Positions 35,019 through 43,480 of a DNA stretch of 64,000 bases are shown here, in pieces. Where the stretch lies: NCBI GenBank assembly GCA_041393015.1, contig JAWKKV010000001.1, positions 1 through 64,000 of the forward strand, read 5' to 3'. The position numbers were made by a program, and so were the translations under genes. The notes under the pieces were generated by a model. The model was not told the origin of the DNA, searched no databases, and saw only the letters and a list, made by a program, of their open reading frames with translations. This stretch comes from JAGQYH01 sp041393015. GTDB lineage: Bacteria > Bacteroidota > Bacteroidia > Chitinophagales > JADIYW01. The stretch's first letter is position 1. The number at the start of each line of letters is the position of its first letter.

Positions 35019-35921
35019 TTATTTCTTTTCTCTCTTAAATGGATAAGCCATTTGAGCAAAAAACCGGCTAGGATATTTTTCTACGTTCTCAAAACCTAAA
35101 GGGATATCTTTTCCTGATGAAGGGATGTATGCCGTTCCGAACATATAATCCCAAAAACTAAATGTTAAACCGAAATTGACACCATAACGTCTGTCAGCAG
35201 GCAAATCTTTAGCATGATGCCAAATATGCATTCTTGGGTTATTGAAAATGTATTTTAATGGACCATAATCAATATTGGCGTTAATATGATTTAAATGACC
35301 AATCGCAATCGATATATAGTGAACGATAAAGACATCTGCTACACTAAATCCACCAATTAAAGCTAAAGGGATATATTGAATACTCTTATAGACAATCGTT
35401 TCCATCCAATGATATCTCAAATGCGCCGGGAAACTCATTTCCTCAACAGAATGATGAACCTTATGAAACTTCCATAAAAAATCTGATCGATGAAGTAATC
35501 GATGCGTTAACCATTGAAAGAAATCTGAAACAATAAAGAAAATAAGCAATGCTACCCATTTAGGATATTGCTCTAAGTGCACCAATTGAATGTCGCCTAT
35601 GGTAATGCCGAAAAGACCCCAAAAGTCCTTCATCATCAACGAAGCTGTATTGGATAGTGCAATAAAAATGATCAAATTGAAGATGAAAAAATTAAAAAAC
35701 ATATAGAAAAAATCTAACCAAAACTGCTTTCTAAAAACAGATTGCTGCTTTCTCCAAGGAATAATCGCTTCAATAATCATAGCGATTAACGATATGCCAA
35801 CAAGGTAATAAAAGTAATTCCCTAACAGTCCGTTCGACAAAGTAACTTCCTGTACAAGGTAGTTCCAGTAGCCACCAAACGAATTTTTAAATGTTTCCCA
35901 ATAGTTCATTAATGCTGTCAT
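35019..35921 (-). CDS. Fatty acid hydroxylase / sterol desaturase family protein
   Basis: An integral membrane di-iron enzyme of 300 residues with about four hydrophobic segments. The histidine clusters HRLLH, HKVHH, HLNHINAN and HIWHH are all present, so the metal site looks complete. Family members hydroxylate fatty acids, sterols or carotenoids; the substrate here is open. It follows the thioredoxin gene by 10 bases on the same strand, behind a CRP-like class II promoter, so the two are probably one operon. Confidence 0.9.
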   Translation of the reverse strand: MTALMNYWETFKNSFGGYWNYLVQEVTLSNGLLGNYFYYLVGISLIAMIIEAIIPWRKQQSVFRKQFWLDFFYMFFNFFIFNLIIFIALSNTASLMMKDFWGLFGITIGDIQLVHLEQYPKWVALLIFFIVSDFFQWLTHRLLHRSDFLWKFHKVHHSVEEMSFPAHLRYHWMETIVYKSIQYIPLALIGGFSVADVFIVHYISIAIGHLNHINANIDYGPLKYIFNNPRMHIWHHAKDLPADRRYGVNFGLTFSFWDYMFGTAYIPSSGKDIPLGFENVEKYPSRFFAQMAYPFKREKK

Positions 35922-35931
35922 ACCAACTTGC

Positions 35932-36231
35932 TTATACTAAACCTTTTATCTGACTTACAATGGCATTGGCAGGTACAACACCCGATTGTCTCCACGCCAC
36001 AGAACCATTTTTAAACAGTATTAAAGTAGGAACAGATTGCACCTTAAACCTAGAAGCAATCATTTGATTTTTATCAATATCAATTTTGATAATCTTCACT
36101 TTATCCCCTAGCTCCTCCTTTGTCTTTTTAAGAATTGGCGGCATCGAACGGCAAGGGCCGCACCAAACAGCATGAAAATCAACCAAAACAGGTGTTTTCC
36201 CATTTATTATTTTATCGAAACTTCCTTTCAT
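35932..36231 (-). CDS. Thioredoxin
   Basis: A compact thioredoxin of 99 residues with the redox motif WCGPC (Cys24, Cys27) and the cis-proline segment VQSVPTLILFKNG. There is no signal peptide, so it is cytoplasmic. It is the first gene before the fatty acid hydroxylase; a shared role in supplying electrons or repairing thiols is conceivable but unproven. The leader from the predicted start of transcription is about 137 bases. Confidence 0.93.
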   Translation of the reverse strand: MKGSFDKIINGKTPVLVDFHAVWCGPCRSMPPILKKTKEELGDKVKIIKIDIDKNQMIASRFKVQSVPTLILFKNGSVAWRQSGVVPANAIVSQIKGLV

Positions 36232-36263
36232 CTTTATATTTTAAGTTTTTATTGGAACACTTG

Positions 36264-36278
36264 CCTGCTGCAAGCAGG
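36264..36278. repeat. Short hairpin CCTGCTGCAAGCAGG
   Basis: CCTGCT and AGCAGG pair around a GCA loop. It lies in the untranslated leader between the predicted promoter and the thioredoxin start, and could act as a leader hairpin or be a relic of a dispersed palindrome. Confidence 0.5.
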
Positions 36279-36372
36279 TCTGATTTCGCAGAGAAGAAAT
36301 AATCATTATTAGTTAGTGTATTATTACTTATCTCCTTATCCTCATTCCATAATTTTAATTGTTTCTATTCAG

Positions 36373-36417
36373 CAAAGTTAATTCACTTTACTTTTTATAT
36401 ATGTGATAAAGATCACT
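36373..36417 (-). promoter_or_regulatory. CRP/FNR-type site with -7 element (class II layout)
   Basis: TGTGATAAAGATCACT (36402-36417) matches TGTGA-N6-TCACA at nine of ten positions. On the minus strand TAACTTTG (36380-36373) is a perfect -7 element. The palindrome centre is about 41-42 bases upstream of the expected transcription start, the class II activator position, and there is no -33 TTG. The only downstream genes are thioredoxin and the hydroxylase. Confidence 0.55.
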
Positions 36418-36461
36418 TAATCATATGAGTTGAAACGAAAAACTAAGGGGAGAAGTTCAAA

Positions 36462-37151
36462 TTAATCTACCTTCTTAAAGGAAAGTAACACTTCTTTATT
36501 GGCATCCAACAATACTAAGTTTAGGGATTCTATTTGATAGAATTCAACTTGTTCTAATGCTTGAAAAAATTCGCCTTCAATGGCTAAATCTCTACAAGCC
36601 ATTTTAGTGCTGGCAATGTTGCCAAACTTTATTGATTCATTGCTCAATGATTCAATTGTTCCGGAAAAGTTATTGCAGCTTCCATTACCCATGATGGTCA
36701 TATCCACAAAATGAATCTCTAAAAAAGGCACTTTTGTTATATCGTTGGGAACGGCTTCACCATTCAAAACTTCTAACGACCATAAATCATTAAGTCTTAA
36801 TTTATAATCCACTTTCCTTTCAATTTCTTCAATCAAGGTATAATGAACCACGTTAGGTGCACCCACTGATTTAGAAGGAGTTGGTTCCTGAACACTCACT
36901 TTCAATTTGTAAAGATTACCAGGAACGTAGTCAAAATCATTAATAACAGAAAAATAGGTTTCCCATTTATCTTCTTGCAACAACTCTCCTTCTTGAATTT
37001 GCAAACAACTTAAAATTTGTCCTTGATGGTGACAATCCGCTTTGAAACTATTCACCCAAATAATGGCAGTTTCATCGCTACTCGCATGTTTCTGATTGCT
37101 ATTATTGCAGCCTGATATAATAAGTATGATGCAGAATAGGGCAACCCTCAT
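36462..37151 (-). CDS. DUF4377 / META domain lipoprotein
   Basis: A lipoprotein of 229 residues with lipobox IISG before Cys15. Residues about 30-115 fit DUF4377 (DCHHQGQILSCLQIQEGE, PGNLYKLKVSV) and residues about 120-229 fit a META/HslJ-like domain (WSLEVLNGEAV, GNGSCNNFSGT, STKMACRDL). The META domain is found in heat-shock and stress-related envelope proteins; the function is poorly defined. It is the last gene of a minus-strand cluster with two rhodaneses, starting ten bases after the second of them. Confidence 0.82.
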   Translation of the reverse strand: MRVALFCIILIISGCNNSNQKHASSDETAIIWVNSFKADCHHQGQILSCLQIQEGELLQEDKWETYFSVINDFDYVPGNLYKLKVSVQEPTPSKSVGAPNVVHYTLIEEIERKVDYKLRLNDLWSLEVLNGEAVPNDITKVPFLEIHFVDMTIMGNGSCNNFSGTIESLSNESIKFGNIASTKMACRDLAIEGEFFQALEQVEFYQIESLNLVLLDANKEVLLSFKKVD

Positions 37152-37161
37152 TGTTTCTGAA

Positions 37162-37605
37162 TTATTCAGTTATAACAGCATTTCCGGCATCTTTCCATCC
37201 TAAAATACCACCTTGTAGATCGTAAACTTCTTTAAAACCAAGATCGTTTAACATGGCACAACTTTTACCGCTTCTCCCGCCTGATCTACAGTATACGAGC
37301 AATGGTTGTTCTTTATCCAGCAATGATATTTGCGAGGCGAAATCTTCATCGTTGTAATTAATATTGATAGCATTTTCTAAATAACCATCATTCTTAAGCT
37401 CCGCCGGAGTTCTAACATCTAATAAGGTAAATTCAACATTATTTTCCTTTAGCTCATCCATTTTTTTCTGAAAAGCATCATTAGATAATACTTCTACCTT
37501 ACCTTCTGCTTTTACTTCTTGCTTAATTTCTTGTGTTTCTGCTTGCTTAGGTGCTGGTTTGCAACTAAATAATGCAATCAATGTCACTAAAAATAAATAT
37601 CTCAT
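37162..37605 (-). CDS. Rhodanese-like lipoprotein
   Basis: A single rhodanese domain on an exported lipid anchor. The ATG at 37605 gives the signal MRYLFLVTLIALFS and Cys15, followed by a Lys/Glu-rich linker to about residue 40. The rhodanese domain has LLDVRTPAEL and the active loop CRSGGRSGK with Cys106. The longer frame upstream only reads back through the preceding gene and is not used. It is predicted to face the periplasm or outer membrane, where such domains may handle persulfides. It follows the cytosolic rhodanese by 10 bases. Confidence 0.87.
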   Translation of the reverse strand: MRYLFLVTLIALFSCKPAPKQAETQEIKQEVKAEGKVEVLSNDAFQKKMDELKENNVEFTLLDVRTPAELKNDGYLENAININYNDEDFASQISLLDKEQPLLVYCRSGGRSGKSCAMLNDLGFKEVYDLQGGILGWKDAGNAVITE

Positions 37606-37615
37606 TGTATTAATT

Positions 37616-37930
37616 TTATTCGTATTCTTCTTGCCAAGCGATAACACCGCCGGATAAATTATATAATTTTTTAAAGCCTTGAGAAAGCATATATCTACAA
37701 GCTTGACCGCTTCTATTGCCACTTCTGCAATACACGAAATAACTTTTCTCTCTATCCAAAGCATCAATTTTGGTAGTAAATGAAGGGTCCATGATATTTA
37801 AAGCCATATGACCTTCTAAAGCGTATTCTTTAATCTCTTCAGGTGTTCTAACATCAATTAAAACAGAATCATCATAAACTTCCATTTTCTTTTTAAATTC
37901 TTTCACGTTCAATTCATGAAACATTGCCAT
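37616..37930 (-). CDS. Rhodanese-like protein, cytosolic
   Basis: A single rhodanese domain of 104 residues without a signal peptide. LIDVRTPEEI and the active-site loop CRSGNRSGQ (Cys68) are intact, so sulfur transfer via a persulfide is likely. It is the first gene of a three-gene minus-strand cluster that also contains a rhodanese lipoprotein and a DUF4377-META lipoprotein. A -7 element lies 24 bases upstream. Confidence 0.9.
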   Translation of the reverse strand: MAMFHELNVKEFKKKMEVYDDSVLIDVRTPEEIKEYALEGHMALNIMDPSFTTKIDALDREKSYFVYCRSGNRSGQACRYMLSQGFKKLYNLSGGVIAWQEEYE

Positions 37931-37953
37931 AGGTCAACTTTTTAATTAGCTGC

Positions 37954-37961
37954 AAATTTAC
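37954..37961 (-). promoter_or_regulatory. -7 element of the rhodanese cluster (TAAATTTG)
   Basis: The minus strand reads TAAATTTG, ending 24 bases before the first rhodanese ATG. No clear -33 TTG is seen. Confidence 0.45.
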
Positions 37962-38010
37962 TTCGATTAATTGAAAAATTAGTGAATTAAAAATTAATAA
38001 CAGCACTCAG

Positions 38011-38985
38011 TTAATAATTTCGTTCGGTAATGTAGTCTACCAATTCAATCATACTTGTTTTCGCTTCAGAATCTTTAATACTGGTAAGGATATCCATTGC
38101 TTTTTGCTTGTATTCTTGCATTTTCTTAGTAGTATATTCAATTCCTCCACCTTTTTTTACAAATTCAATCAGCTCATTCACTCTGTTTTTGTCCTCACTG
38201 TGATTCTTTACGGTATTGATGATCCACTTTTTATCTTTTTTAGAAGCATTATTCAGTGTATAGATCAGTGGTAACGTCATTTTTTTCTCCTTTATATCAA
38301 TACCTCTTGGCTTACCAATGTCTTCTTCACCATAATCAAACAAATCATCCTTAATTTGAAAAGCCATTCCAATGTATTCGCCCATTTGGTGAAACTGATC
38401 AATTAGCGCTTGATCTTCCGAAACAGAAGCTGCTCCGGCTTTACATGCGGCTGCAATTAAAGACGCCGTTTTATTTCTAATGATTTCGTAATAGATTTCC
38501 TCATCAATATCTAAACGACGTGCCTTTTCCATTTGCAGTAATTCCCCTTCGCTCATTTTACGAACGGCATCCGTGGTAATATGTAAAAGGTTATAATTGT
38601 GAGTAGATAATGCGTGCAACAATCCTTTTGACAATAAAAAATCACCCACTAATACAGCGATCTTATTCTTCCATAAAGCATTGATGGAGAAAAAGCCTCT
38701 GCGCTCATAGGCATCGTCTACTACATCATCGTGCACCAAGGTAGCGGTATGCAAAAGCTCTACCAAAGAAGCTGCCACATAAGTACTTTCTGTAACTTCG
38801 CCACACATTTTAGCAGAAAGAAAAATAAACATTGGACGGACTTGCTTGCCCTTTCTTTGAACGATGTAATAAGTCACCTTGTCGAGTAATGCAACATTAC
38901 TTTTAACAACATCCTTAAAACGCTTTTCAAAAATTTTAAGCTCATCCTTGATTGGCGCTTTAATTTCAGCCACCTTTTTGCTCAT
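38011..38985 (-). CDS. Long-chain trans-polyprenyl diphosphate synthase
   Basis: It adds isopentenyl units to an allylic diphosphate to build the side chain of menaquinone or a similar quinone. The 324 residues carry the first Asp-rich motif in LVHDDVVDDA (Asp86, Asp87, Asp90), GDFLLSKGL, and the second in FQIKDDLFDYG. KGKQVRPMF is the IPP-binding region. The layout fits octaprenyl/heptaprenyl synthases (IspB type); chain length cannot be read with confidence. It is a single gene transcribed away from the alpha/beta hydrolase. Confidence 0.9.
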   Translation of the reverse strand: MSKKVAEIKAPIKDELKIFEKRFKDVVKSNVALLDKVTYYIVQRKGKQVRPMFIFLSAKMCGEVTESTYVAASLVELLHTATLVHDDVVDDAYERRGFFSINALWKNKIAVLVGDFLLSKGLLHALSTHNYNLLHITTDAVRKMSEGELLQMEKARRLDIDEEIYYEIIRNKTASLIAAACKAGAASVSEDQALIDQFHQMGEYIGMAFQIKDDLFDYGEEDIGKPRGIDIKEKKMTLPLIYTLNNASKKDKKWIINTVKNHSEDKNRVNELIEFVKKGGGIEYTTKKMQEYKQKAMDILTSIKDSEAKTSMIELVDYITERNY

Positions 38986-39045
38986 TAATCTTATTTTTAC
39001 CGAAAGTAAAGCTAATTCTTTAATGCATCATTAAGCGAAGTATAA

Positions 39046-39903
39046 ATGACAATTCTTAACAATTTAAAGATTGACGGTTCTAGAGAGCGCCCAATAATGC
39101 TCGATGTTTTTTACAAAGCCACGGGGCGTCCAAAACCACTGGTTATTTTTTGTCATGGCTTTAAAGGTTTTAAAGATTGGGGACATTTTAACTTGATTGC
39201 CAAAACTTTTGCTGATGCTGGTTTTGTTTTCTGTAAATTCAATTTCTCTTTTAATGGAGGAACGGAAGAGCAAGTGATTGATTTTCCTGATTTGGAAGCA
39301 TTTGGACAAAATAACATCAGCACCGAATTGAATGATCTTGGTGTTTTAATTGATGCTTGGCAAAAACCTCATCAATTTATCCCTGATACTGAAGTGAATC
39401 GAGAACACTTAACGGTTATTGGTCATAGTAGAGGTGGCGGCAGCAGTATTTTAAAAACCGCGGAAGATTCAAGGGTAAAACAATTGATTACATTGGCTTC
39501 TATAAGTCAGATTGGAAAATTATTTGAAAATCCTGCTTTTCTAGAAAAGTGGAAAAAAGAAGGTGTTATTTATATTCCTAATGGAAGGACTTTACAACAA
39601 ATGCCTATGTATTATCAATATTATGAAGATTTTGTGCTAAATAAGGAGCGCTTAGATATTCAACAGGCAGCTGCTAATATTAAAGTTCCTTGGTTAATTG
39701 TTCATGGTGACAATGACAATGTTGTACCGATTCAAGATGCTAAGAATTTAAATGAATTAAATCCAAACAGCGAGCTATTGGTCATTGAAAATGGCGATCA
39801 TACCTTTGGTGGAATGCATCCTTGGACGGAAGATGAATTGCCTGACGATGCTAAACTTGTACTTGAAAAGTCAATTTTGTTTTTGAAAGGAAGTAAAGTA
39901 TAA
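39046..39903 (+). CDS. Alpha/beta hydrolase
   Basis: A soluble serine hydrolase of 285 residues. The oxyanion loop is CHGFKGFKDWG, the nucleophile Ser128 sits in GHSRGGGSS, the acid is in VHGDNDNVVP and the His in ENGDHTFGG. The fold resembles dienelactone hydrolases and acyl esterases. No signal peptide is present. The natural substrate is unknown. It faces ricT tail to tail across a hairpin-forming spacer. Confidence 0.87.
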   Translation: MTILNNLKIDGSRERPIMLDVFYKATGRPKPLVIFCHGFKGFKDWGHFNLIAKTFADAGFVFCKFNFSFNGGTEEQVIDFPDLEAFGQNNISTELNDLGVLIDAWQKPHQFIPDTEVNREHLTVIGHSRGGGSSILKTAEDSRVKQLITLASISQIGKLFENPAFLEKWKKEGVIYIPNGRTLQQMPMYYQYYEDFVLNKERLDIQQAAANIKVPWLIVHGDNDNVVPIQDAKNLNELNPNSELLVIENGDHTFGGMHPWTEDELPDDAKLVLEKSILFLKGSKV

Positions 39904-39909
39904 AGGTTG

Positions 39910-39955
39910 AAGTATTAAGTGTAAAGTATGGTGATTTACTTTTTACTTAAAACTT
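39910..39955. terminator. Imperfect inverted repeat between convergent genes
   Basis: The 19-base arms AAGTATTAAGTGTAAAGTA (39910-39928) and TACTTTTTACTTAAAACTT (39937-39955) pair at 16 positions around an 8-base loop. It sits exactly between the two convergent stops and could terminate both transcripts. The unit resembles the AAAGTATAAAGT repeats near 62.9 kb. Confidence 0.45.
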
Positions 39956-41298
39956 TATTCTTTAGGCTTATCCTCTCCACCCGGTTTATTCCTATTGTTC
40001 GGTCCTTTCCTTCTTTTATTAGGTCTCTTTTTCTTAGGTCTTGGCCCATCTGATGGTTTAGCACCTTCCTTGCTTTGTTGCTGACCTTTTGGTGGCCGAG
40101 CAGCTTTAACTGGTCTATTATTATCTTCCGTTGAATTTGCAGATGTACGTTTTTTACGCTTTTGATTTCGACCTTTCTTTTTATTTTTTCTATCTGCTTT
40201 TTCTAGCGTTTCAATACTAATTTGACCAACTAAATCTTCGTATTCGTGCGTTTCTTTTACTTCCTCAACAATCATTAAGTCGGTTAAGTCTTCCGGCTTT
40301 TCTCCTTTCGCATTCATTTCTAAAACCATTTTTACATCTTCAATATTTAAAGAATAATAATCACTGGTTTCAGGGAAAGAATAAGTCATTACACCTTTTA
40401 AAACATCTGTTTTAACCAAATAAGCATTCCCTTTTACTGTTGCTAATTTTTTGGCTTTGTTTTCATTCGGAAAATTTCTTAATGCATCTAAATAAGTATC
40501 TAGCTCATAATTCAAACAACATTTTAATCGACCGCATTGCCCGGACAACTTTGTTTGATTGATGGATAAATTTTGATATCGAGCGGCTGTGGTATTTACT
40601 GATTTAAAACTTGTTAACCAACTTGAGCAACACAACTCTCTTCCGCATGATCCAATTCCACCTACTCTACCAGCTTCTTGACGCGCCCCAATTTGACGCA
40701 TTTCAATTTTCACTTTAAATTCTTTCGCTAAAACTTTAATTAGCTCTCTAAAGTCCACTCGTCCTTCTGCCGTATAATAAAAGGTAGCTTTTCTAAGGTC
40801 TGCTTGAAATTCAACATCCCCCAACTTCATATCTAAACCAAGATCTCTAGCCATTACTCTGGCTCGTAACATGGTTTCTTTTTCTCGGGAACGAGCTTCT
40901 TCCAACTTATCCATTTCGCTTTCATTGGCTCTACGAATAATGTTTCTGGTTTCAGCATTTTTGTTTTTGCCGGTTAGTTTTTTCTTCATTTGAAGATTAA
41001 CCAACTCGCCACTTAAAGAAACTCTTCCTATATCATAGCCTATCGACCCAGTTTCTACTAAAACAAAATCTCCTGTCACTATATCATGGTGCTTTTCATT
41101 GATAAAAAACTCTTTTCGAGCACCACCTTTAAAACTTACTTCATGAATATTGTGTTGATCAAAGTTAGTAGCTGCCACATCCGACAACCAATCATACACT
41201 TCTAATTTTGAACATCCTCCGGTAGAGCAATGTCCTTTATCTCCACATCCCGTTGGGACGGCGCCTTTAACCTTTAATCCACATCCTGCACAACCCAT
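39955..41298 (-). CDS. ricT: PSP1 domain protein RicT (Fe-S Ric complex subunit)
   Basis: RicT (YaaT) with RicA and RicF forms an Fe-S complex that tunes RNA processing in Bacillus; the role in Bacteroidota is less clear. The 447 residues start with a Cys-rich stretch (Cys3, 6, 18, 24, 29), then the PSP1 core with GSCGRELCCSSWL and SGQCGRLKCCLNYELD. The last 75 residues or so are a Lys/Arg/Pro/Gly-rich disordered tail that could bind RNA. holB is the next gene upstream on the same strand, as in Bacillus (holB-yaaT), but a 377-base spacer intervenes. Confidence 0.88.
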   Translation of the reverse strand: MGCAGCGLKVKGAVPTGCGDKGHCSTGGCSKLEVYDWLSDVAATNFDQHNIHEVSFKGGARKEFFINEKHHDIVTGDFVLVETGSIGYDIGRVSLSGELVNLQMKKKLTGKNKNAETRNIIRRANESEMDKLEEARSREKETMLRARVMARDLGLDMKLGDVEFQADLRKATFYYTAEGRVDFRELIKVLAKEFKVKIEMRQIGARQEAGRVGGIGSCGRELCCSSWLTSFKSVNTTAARYQNLSINQTKLSGQCGRLKCCLNYELDTYLDALRNFPNENKAKKLATVKGNAYLVKTDVLKGVMTYSFPETSDYYSLNIEDVKMVLEMNAKGEKPEDLTDLMIVEEVKETHEYEDLVGQISIETLEKADRKNKKKGRNQKRKKRTSANSTEDNNRPVKAARPPKGQQQSKEGAKPSDGPRPKKKRPNKRRKGPNNRNKPGGEDKPKE

Positions 41299-41675
41299 AC
41301 TATCAAATTATATATTAAAAATTGCTCTTGAAAAATAAGAACAATTGAGAATTTTAAAAACCTAAAACTACTAAAAATAGATTTAAAGTGTGAGGAAGAA
41401 TTTGGTCGAAATTTATAGTCAATGTGTTTTGAATATCAAAATTCAAACTATTTATACGTTTTACTAAAATAGTATGTGATTTGTCATTTCACTATTCTTG
41501 TTTTAACCACTAGGAACACTAAGGTTGTTTCACCAAGGGCACAGAGGTTAAATGGAATTGTTTCATCGTGAACTTCGTGAATTCATTGTGCATTTCGTAG
41601 TAAATTTTCTTTCGAACATCTAAAGTTTAATATAATCATGCTTAGCTATATATTCGAATGAATGAGCTAAATTAC
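41299..41675. other. 377-base spacer between holB and ricT
   Basis: No open frame of interest. At about 41505-41605 there is a degenerate dispersed repeat: AACCACTAGGAACACTAAGG, then CACCAAGGGCACAGAGG, and on the other strand CACGAAGTTCACGATG. A shorter copy is at 55017. The rest is AT-rich and shows nothing I can name. Confidence 0.6.
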
Positions 41676-42794
41676 TTACATCTTCCCTCTTAAGATTTTC
41701 TCCGTTTGAATAGACAAATCCATTAAAATGTATTTGGTGTTTACATTTCGCTCTACATGGTAATGTCTTTCTTCGATTAAAGGAATCACTCTTGCAATTC
41801 TTTCAAAATTGCCAATTTGCCATACCTTTTTTGCTAATGATTTCTCTTTTAAGGTCAACTTTACATTGTCTTCCGATTTATACTTTAACGCCAAGCATTC
41901 TCTGAAAAAATGCAATGCATACTCGAAAAATTGCTTGTTTACTTCTCGCCCTTCACCACTTAATTTTGTAATAAATTGAACAAGATCATTGGCTTGTCTA
42001 TTCATAGAAGCTGTTAACCAAATTTCCATCCACTCAAAGATATTTGTGGAATTGGTTTTCAATAACTCTAATGCTTTATGATAATTCCCATCCGCCAAAA
42101 AAGCAATATTTTCTGCTTTCTCCTCTTGTATTTCTTGTTTGAGTAATTCCGCTTTTATGTCTTCTGTTGTTAAATCAGGAAAAGATTTTACTTGCGTTCT
42201 AGATAAAATTGTATTGAGAATTAATTCTTGTTCTTCTGCTATTAAAATTAGAATGGTGTCTTCCGGCGGTTCTTCTAACAACTTCAATAAAATATTGCCT
42301 TCTTTGCCTAAGCTTTCTGCCATCCAAATAATCTGGACCTTATACTTTCCTTCGAATGATTTAAATTGTAATCGCCGAATGATTTCTCTGCATTCTAAGG
42401 CTGTAATATTCCCTTGCTTATTTCCTGCACTTAAAAATTGCAACCAATCATATTCATTTTGATAGGGTTGTTTTTTTATCGCTTTACGCCATTCTTCAAT
42501 ATAATCGCTGCTAAAATGTGGTTTCCCCGACTTTTTGGTAAATGCTGGAAAGCTAAAATGAATATCAGGATGAATTAATTGGCTCGCCTTTCTACAAGAT
42601 GGACATTCGCCACAACTATCTATATCACTAGGATTGTCACACACTAAATATTGAGCGAAAGCTATGGCCATTGGCAAGCCTCCTGTTCCTGTTCTAGATA
42701 AAAATAATTGAGCATGAGGAATTCTTTTAGATTGTACCTCCTTAATCAATTGTTGTTTAATCTCTTGCTGTCCTATTACCTCTTTGAATTGCAT
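41676..42794 (-). CDS. holB: DNA polymerase III subunit delta'
   Basis: The clamp-loader subunit that completes the DnaX ring. The 372 residues resemble DnaX domains I-III: QEIKQQLIKEVQSKRIPHAQL, a zinc module in CDNPSDIDSCGECPSCRKA, and LLKLLEEPPEDTILILIAEE. The Walker A region reads SRTGTGGLP, without the GKT of an active P-loop, as expected for the non-ATPase delta' subunit. It is upstream of ricT. Confidence 0.9.
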   Translation of the reverse strand: MQFKEVIGQQEIKQQLIKEVQSKRIPHAQLFLSRTGTGGLPMAIAFAQYLVCDNPSDIDSCGECPSCRKASQLIHPDIHFSFPAFTKKSGKPHFSSDYIEEWRKAIKKQPYQNEYDWLQFLSAGNKQGNITALECREIIRRLQFKSFEGKYKVQIIWMAESLGKEGNILLKLLEEPPEDTILILIAEEQELILNTILSRTQVKSFPDLTTEDIKAELLKQEIQEEKAENIAFLADGNYHKALELLKTNSTNIFEWMEIWLTASMNRQANDLVQFITKLSGEGREVNKQFFEYALHFFRECLALKYKSEDNVKLTLKEKSLAKKVWQIGNFERIARVIPLIEERHYHVERNVNTKYILMDLSIQTEKILRGKM

Positions 42795-42894
42795 TTTATG
42801 GTAGAAAACTAATTTTTGCGCAAGCTACAAGTCTTTTTCAAAACTTTTTAGTGATTTGCCTTGTTTCTCGTATATTGAACCCATAATAGAAAGG

Positions 42895-43302
42895 ATGAAA
42901 GTAGCTGTTATCAGAAAAGCACATTTTAATGCCGCTCATAGATTATATCGACCGGATTGGACCAACGAGAAAAACGATGAGATTTTCGGGTTGTGCAACA
43001 ATCCGAGTTTTCACGGTCATAATTACGAGTTAGAAGTAAAAGTGATTGGCGACATTGATCCTGAAACCGGCTATGTCATTGATCTCAAAATTCTAAGAGA
43101 TATCATTAAAGCAGAAGTAACGGATAGATTCGATCATAAAAACTTGAATGTTGATACAGAAGAGTTTAAAAATTTGAATCCAACGGCAGAAAATATTGTG
43201 GTCGTCATTCACAAATTGATTCGTGCTAAACTGGATCCTAAATTTGATCTTTCTATTAGATTATACGAAACACCTAGAAATTTTGTGGAGTATCCTGTTT
43301 GA
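42895..43302 (+). CDS. 6-Pyruvoyl/6-carboxy-tetrahydropterin synthase family (PTPS/QueD)
   Basis: It converts dihydroneopterin triphosphate to a tetrahydropterin in biopterin or queuosine synthesis. The ATG at 42895 gives 135 residues. Zinc ligands are His15, His40 and His42, and the catalytic Cys34 is in LCNNPSFHGHNY. The Cys is separated from HGH by five residues, the spacing of the animal 6-pyruvoyl enzyme, whereas E. coli QueD has three. The late ENIVVVIHKLI and RLYETPRNFVEY are family-typical. No other que or pterin gene is in the window, so the product stays open. Confidence 0.85.
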   Translation: MKVAVIRKAHFNAAHRLYRPDWTNEKNDEIFGLCNNPSFHGHNYELEVKVIGDIDPETGYVIDLKILRDIIKAEVTDRFDHKNLNVDTEEFKNLNPTAENIVVVIHKLIRAKLDPKFDLSIRLYETPRNFVEYPV

Positions 43303-43305
43303 AGG

Positions 43306-43475
43306 GAAGTGACTAAAGTGAGCTAAAATTTCAAGTTTATAAGTTAATTACTAATACATCCTTTTGTTCGTATGGCTTTGCCTACGAACCATTATGAATT
43401 TAGCATCCGCTAGAAAACTCTAGACACTCGTAATCTACCTATCGGTAGACAGGCTCCAAGTACTTTAGGCACTCA
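43306..43475. repeat. Repeat-rich spacer with a strong hairpin
   Basis: The spacer holds AAGTGACTAAAGTG units near 43308 and a hairpin at 43366-43389, in which GTTCGTA and TACGAAC, then GGC and GCC, pair around TTT with one bulge. CTACC/GGTAG pair at 43435-43448, and AAGTACTTTAGGCACT is near 43458. The units match those at 2.9, 48.7 and 50.2 kb. Confidence 0.65.
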
Positions 43476-43480
43476 AAAAG

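Noticed and set aside
37606..37767. Longer start of the rhodanese lipoprotein
   Set aside because: It reads back through the upstream rhodanese gene, and the lipoprotein signal begins at 37605.
42856..42894. Longer start of the PTPS/QueD gene
   Set aside because: The ATG at 42895 gives the canonical start; the 13 extra residues do not fit the fold.
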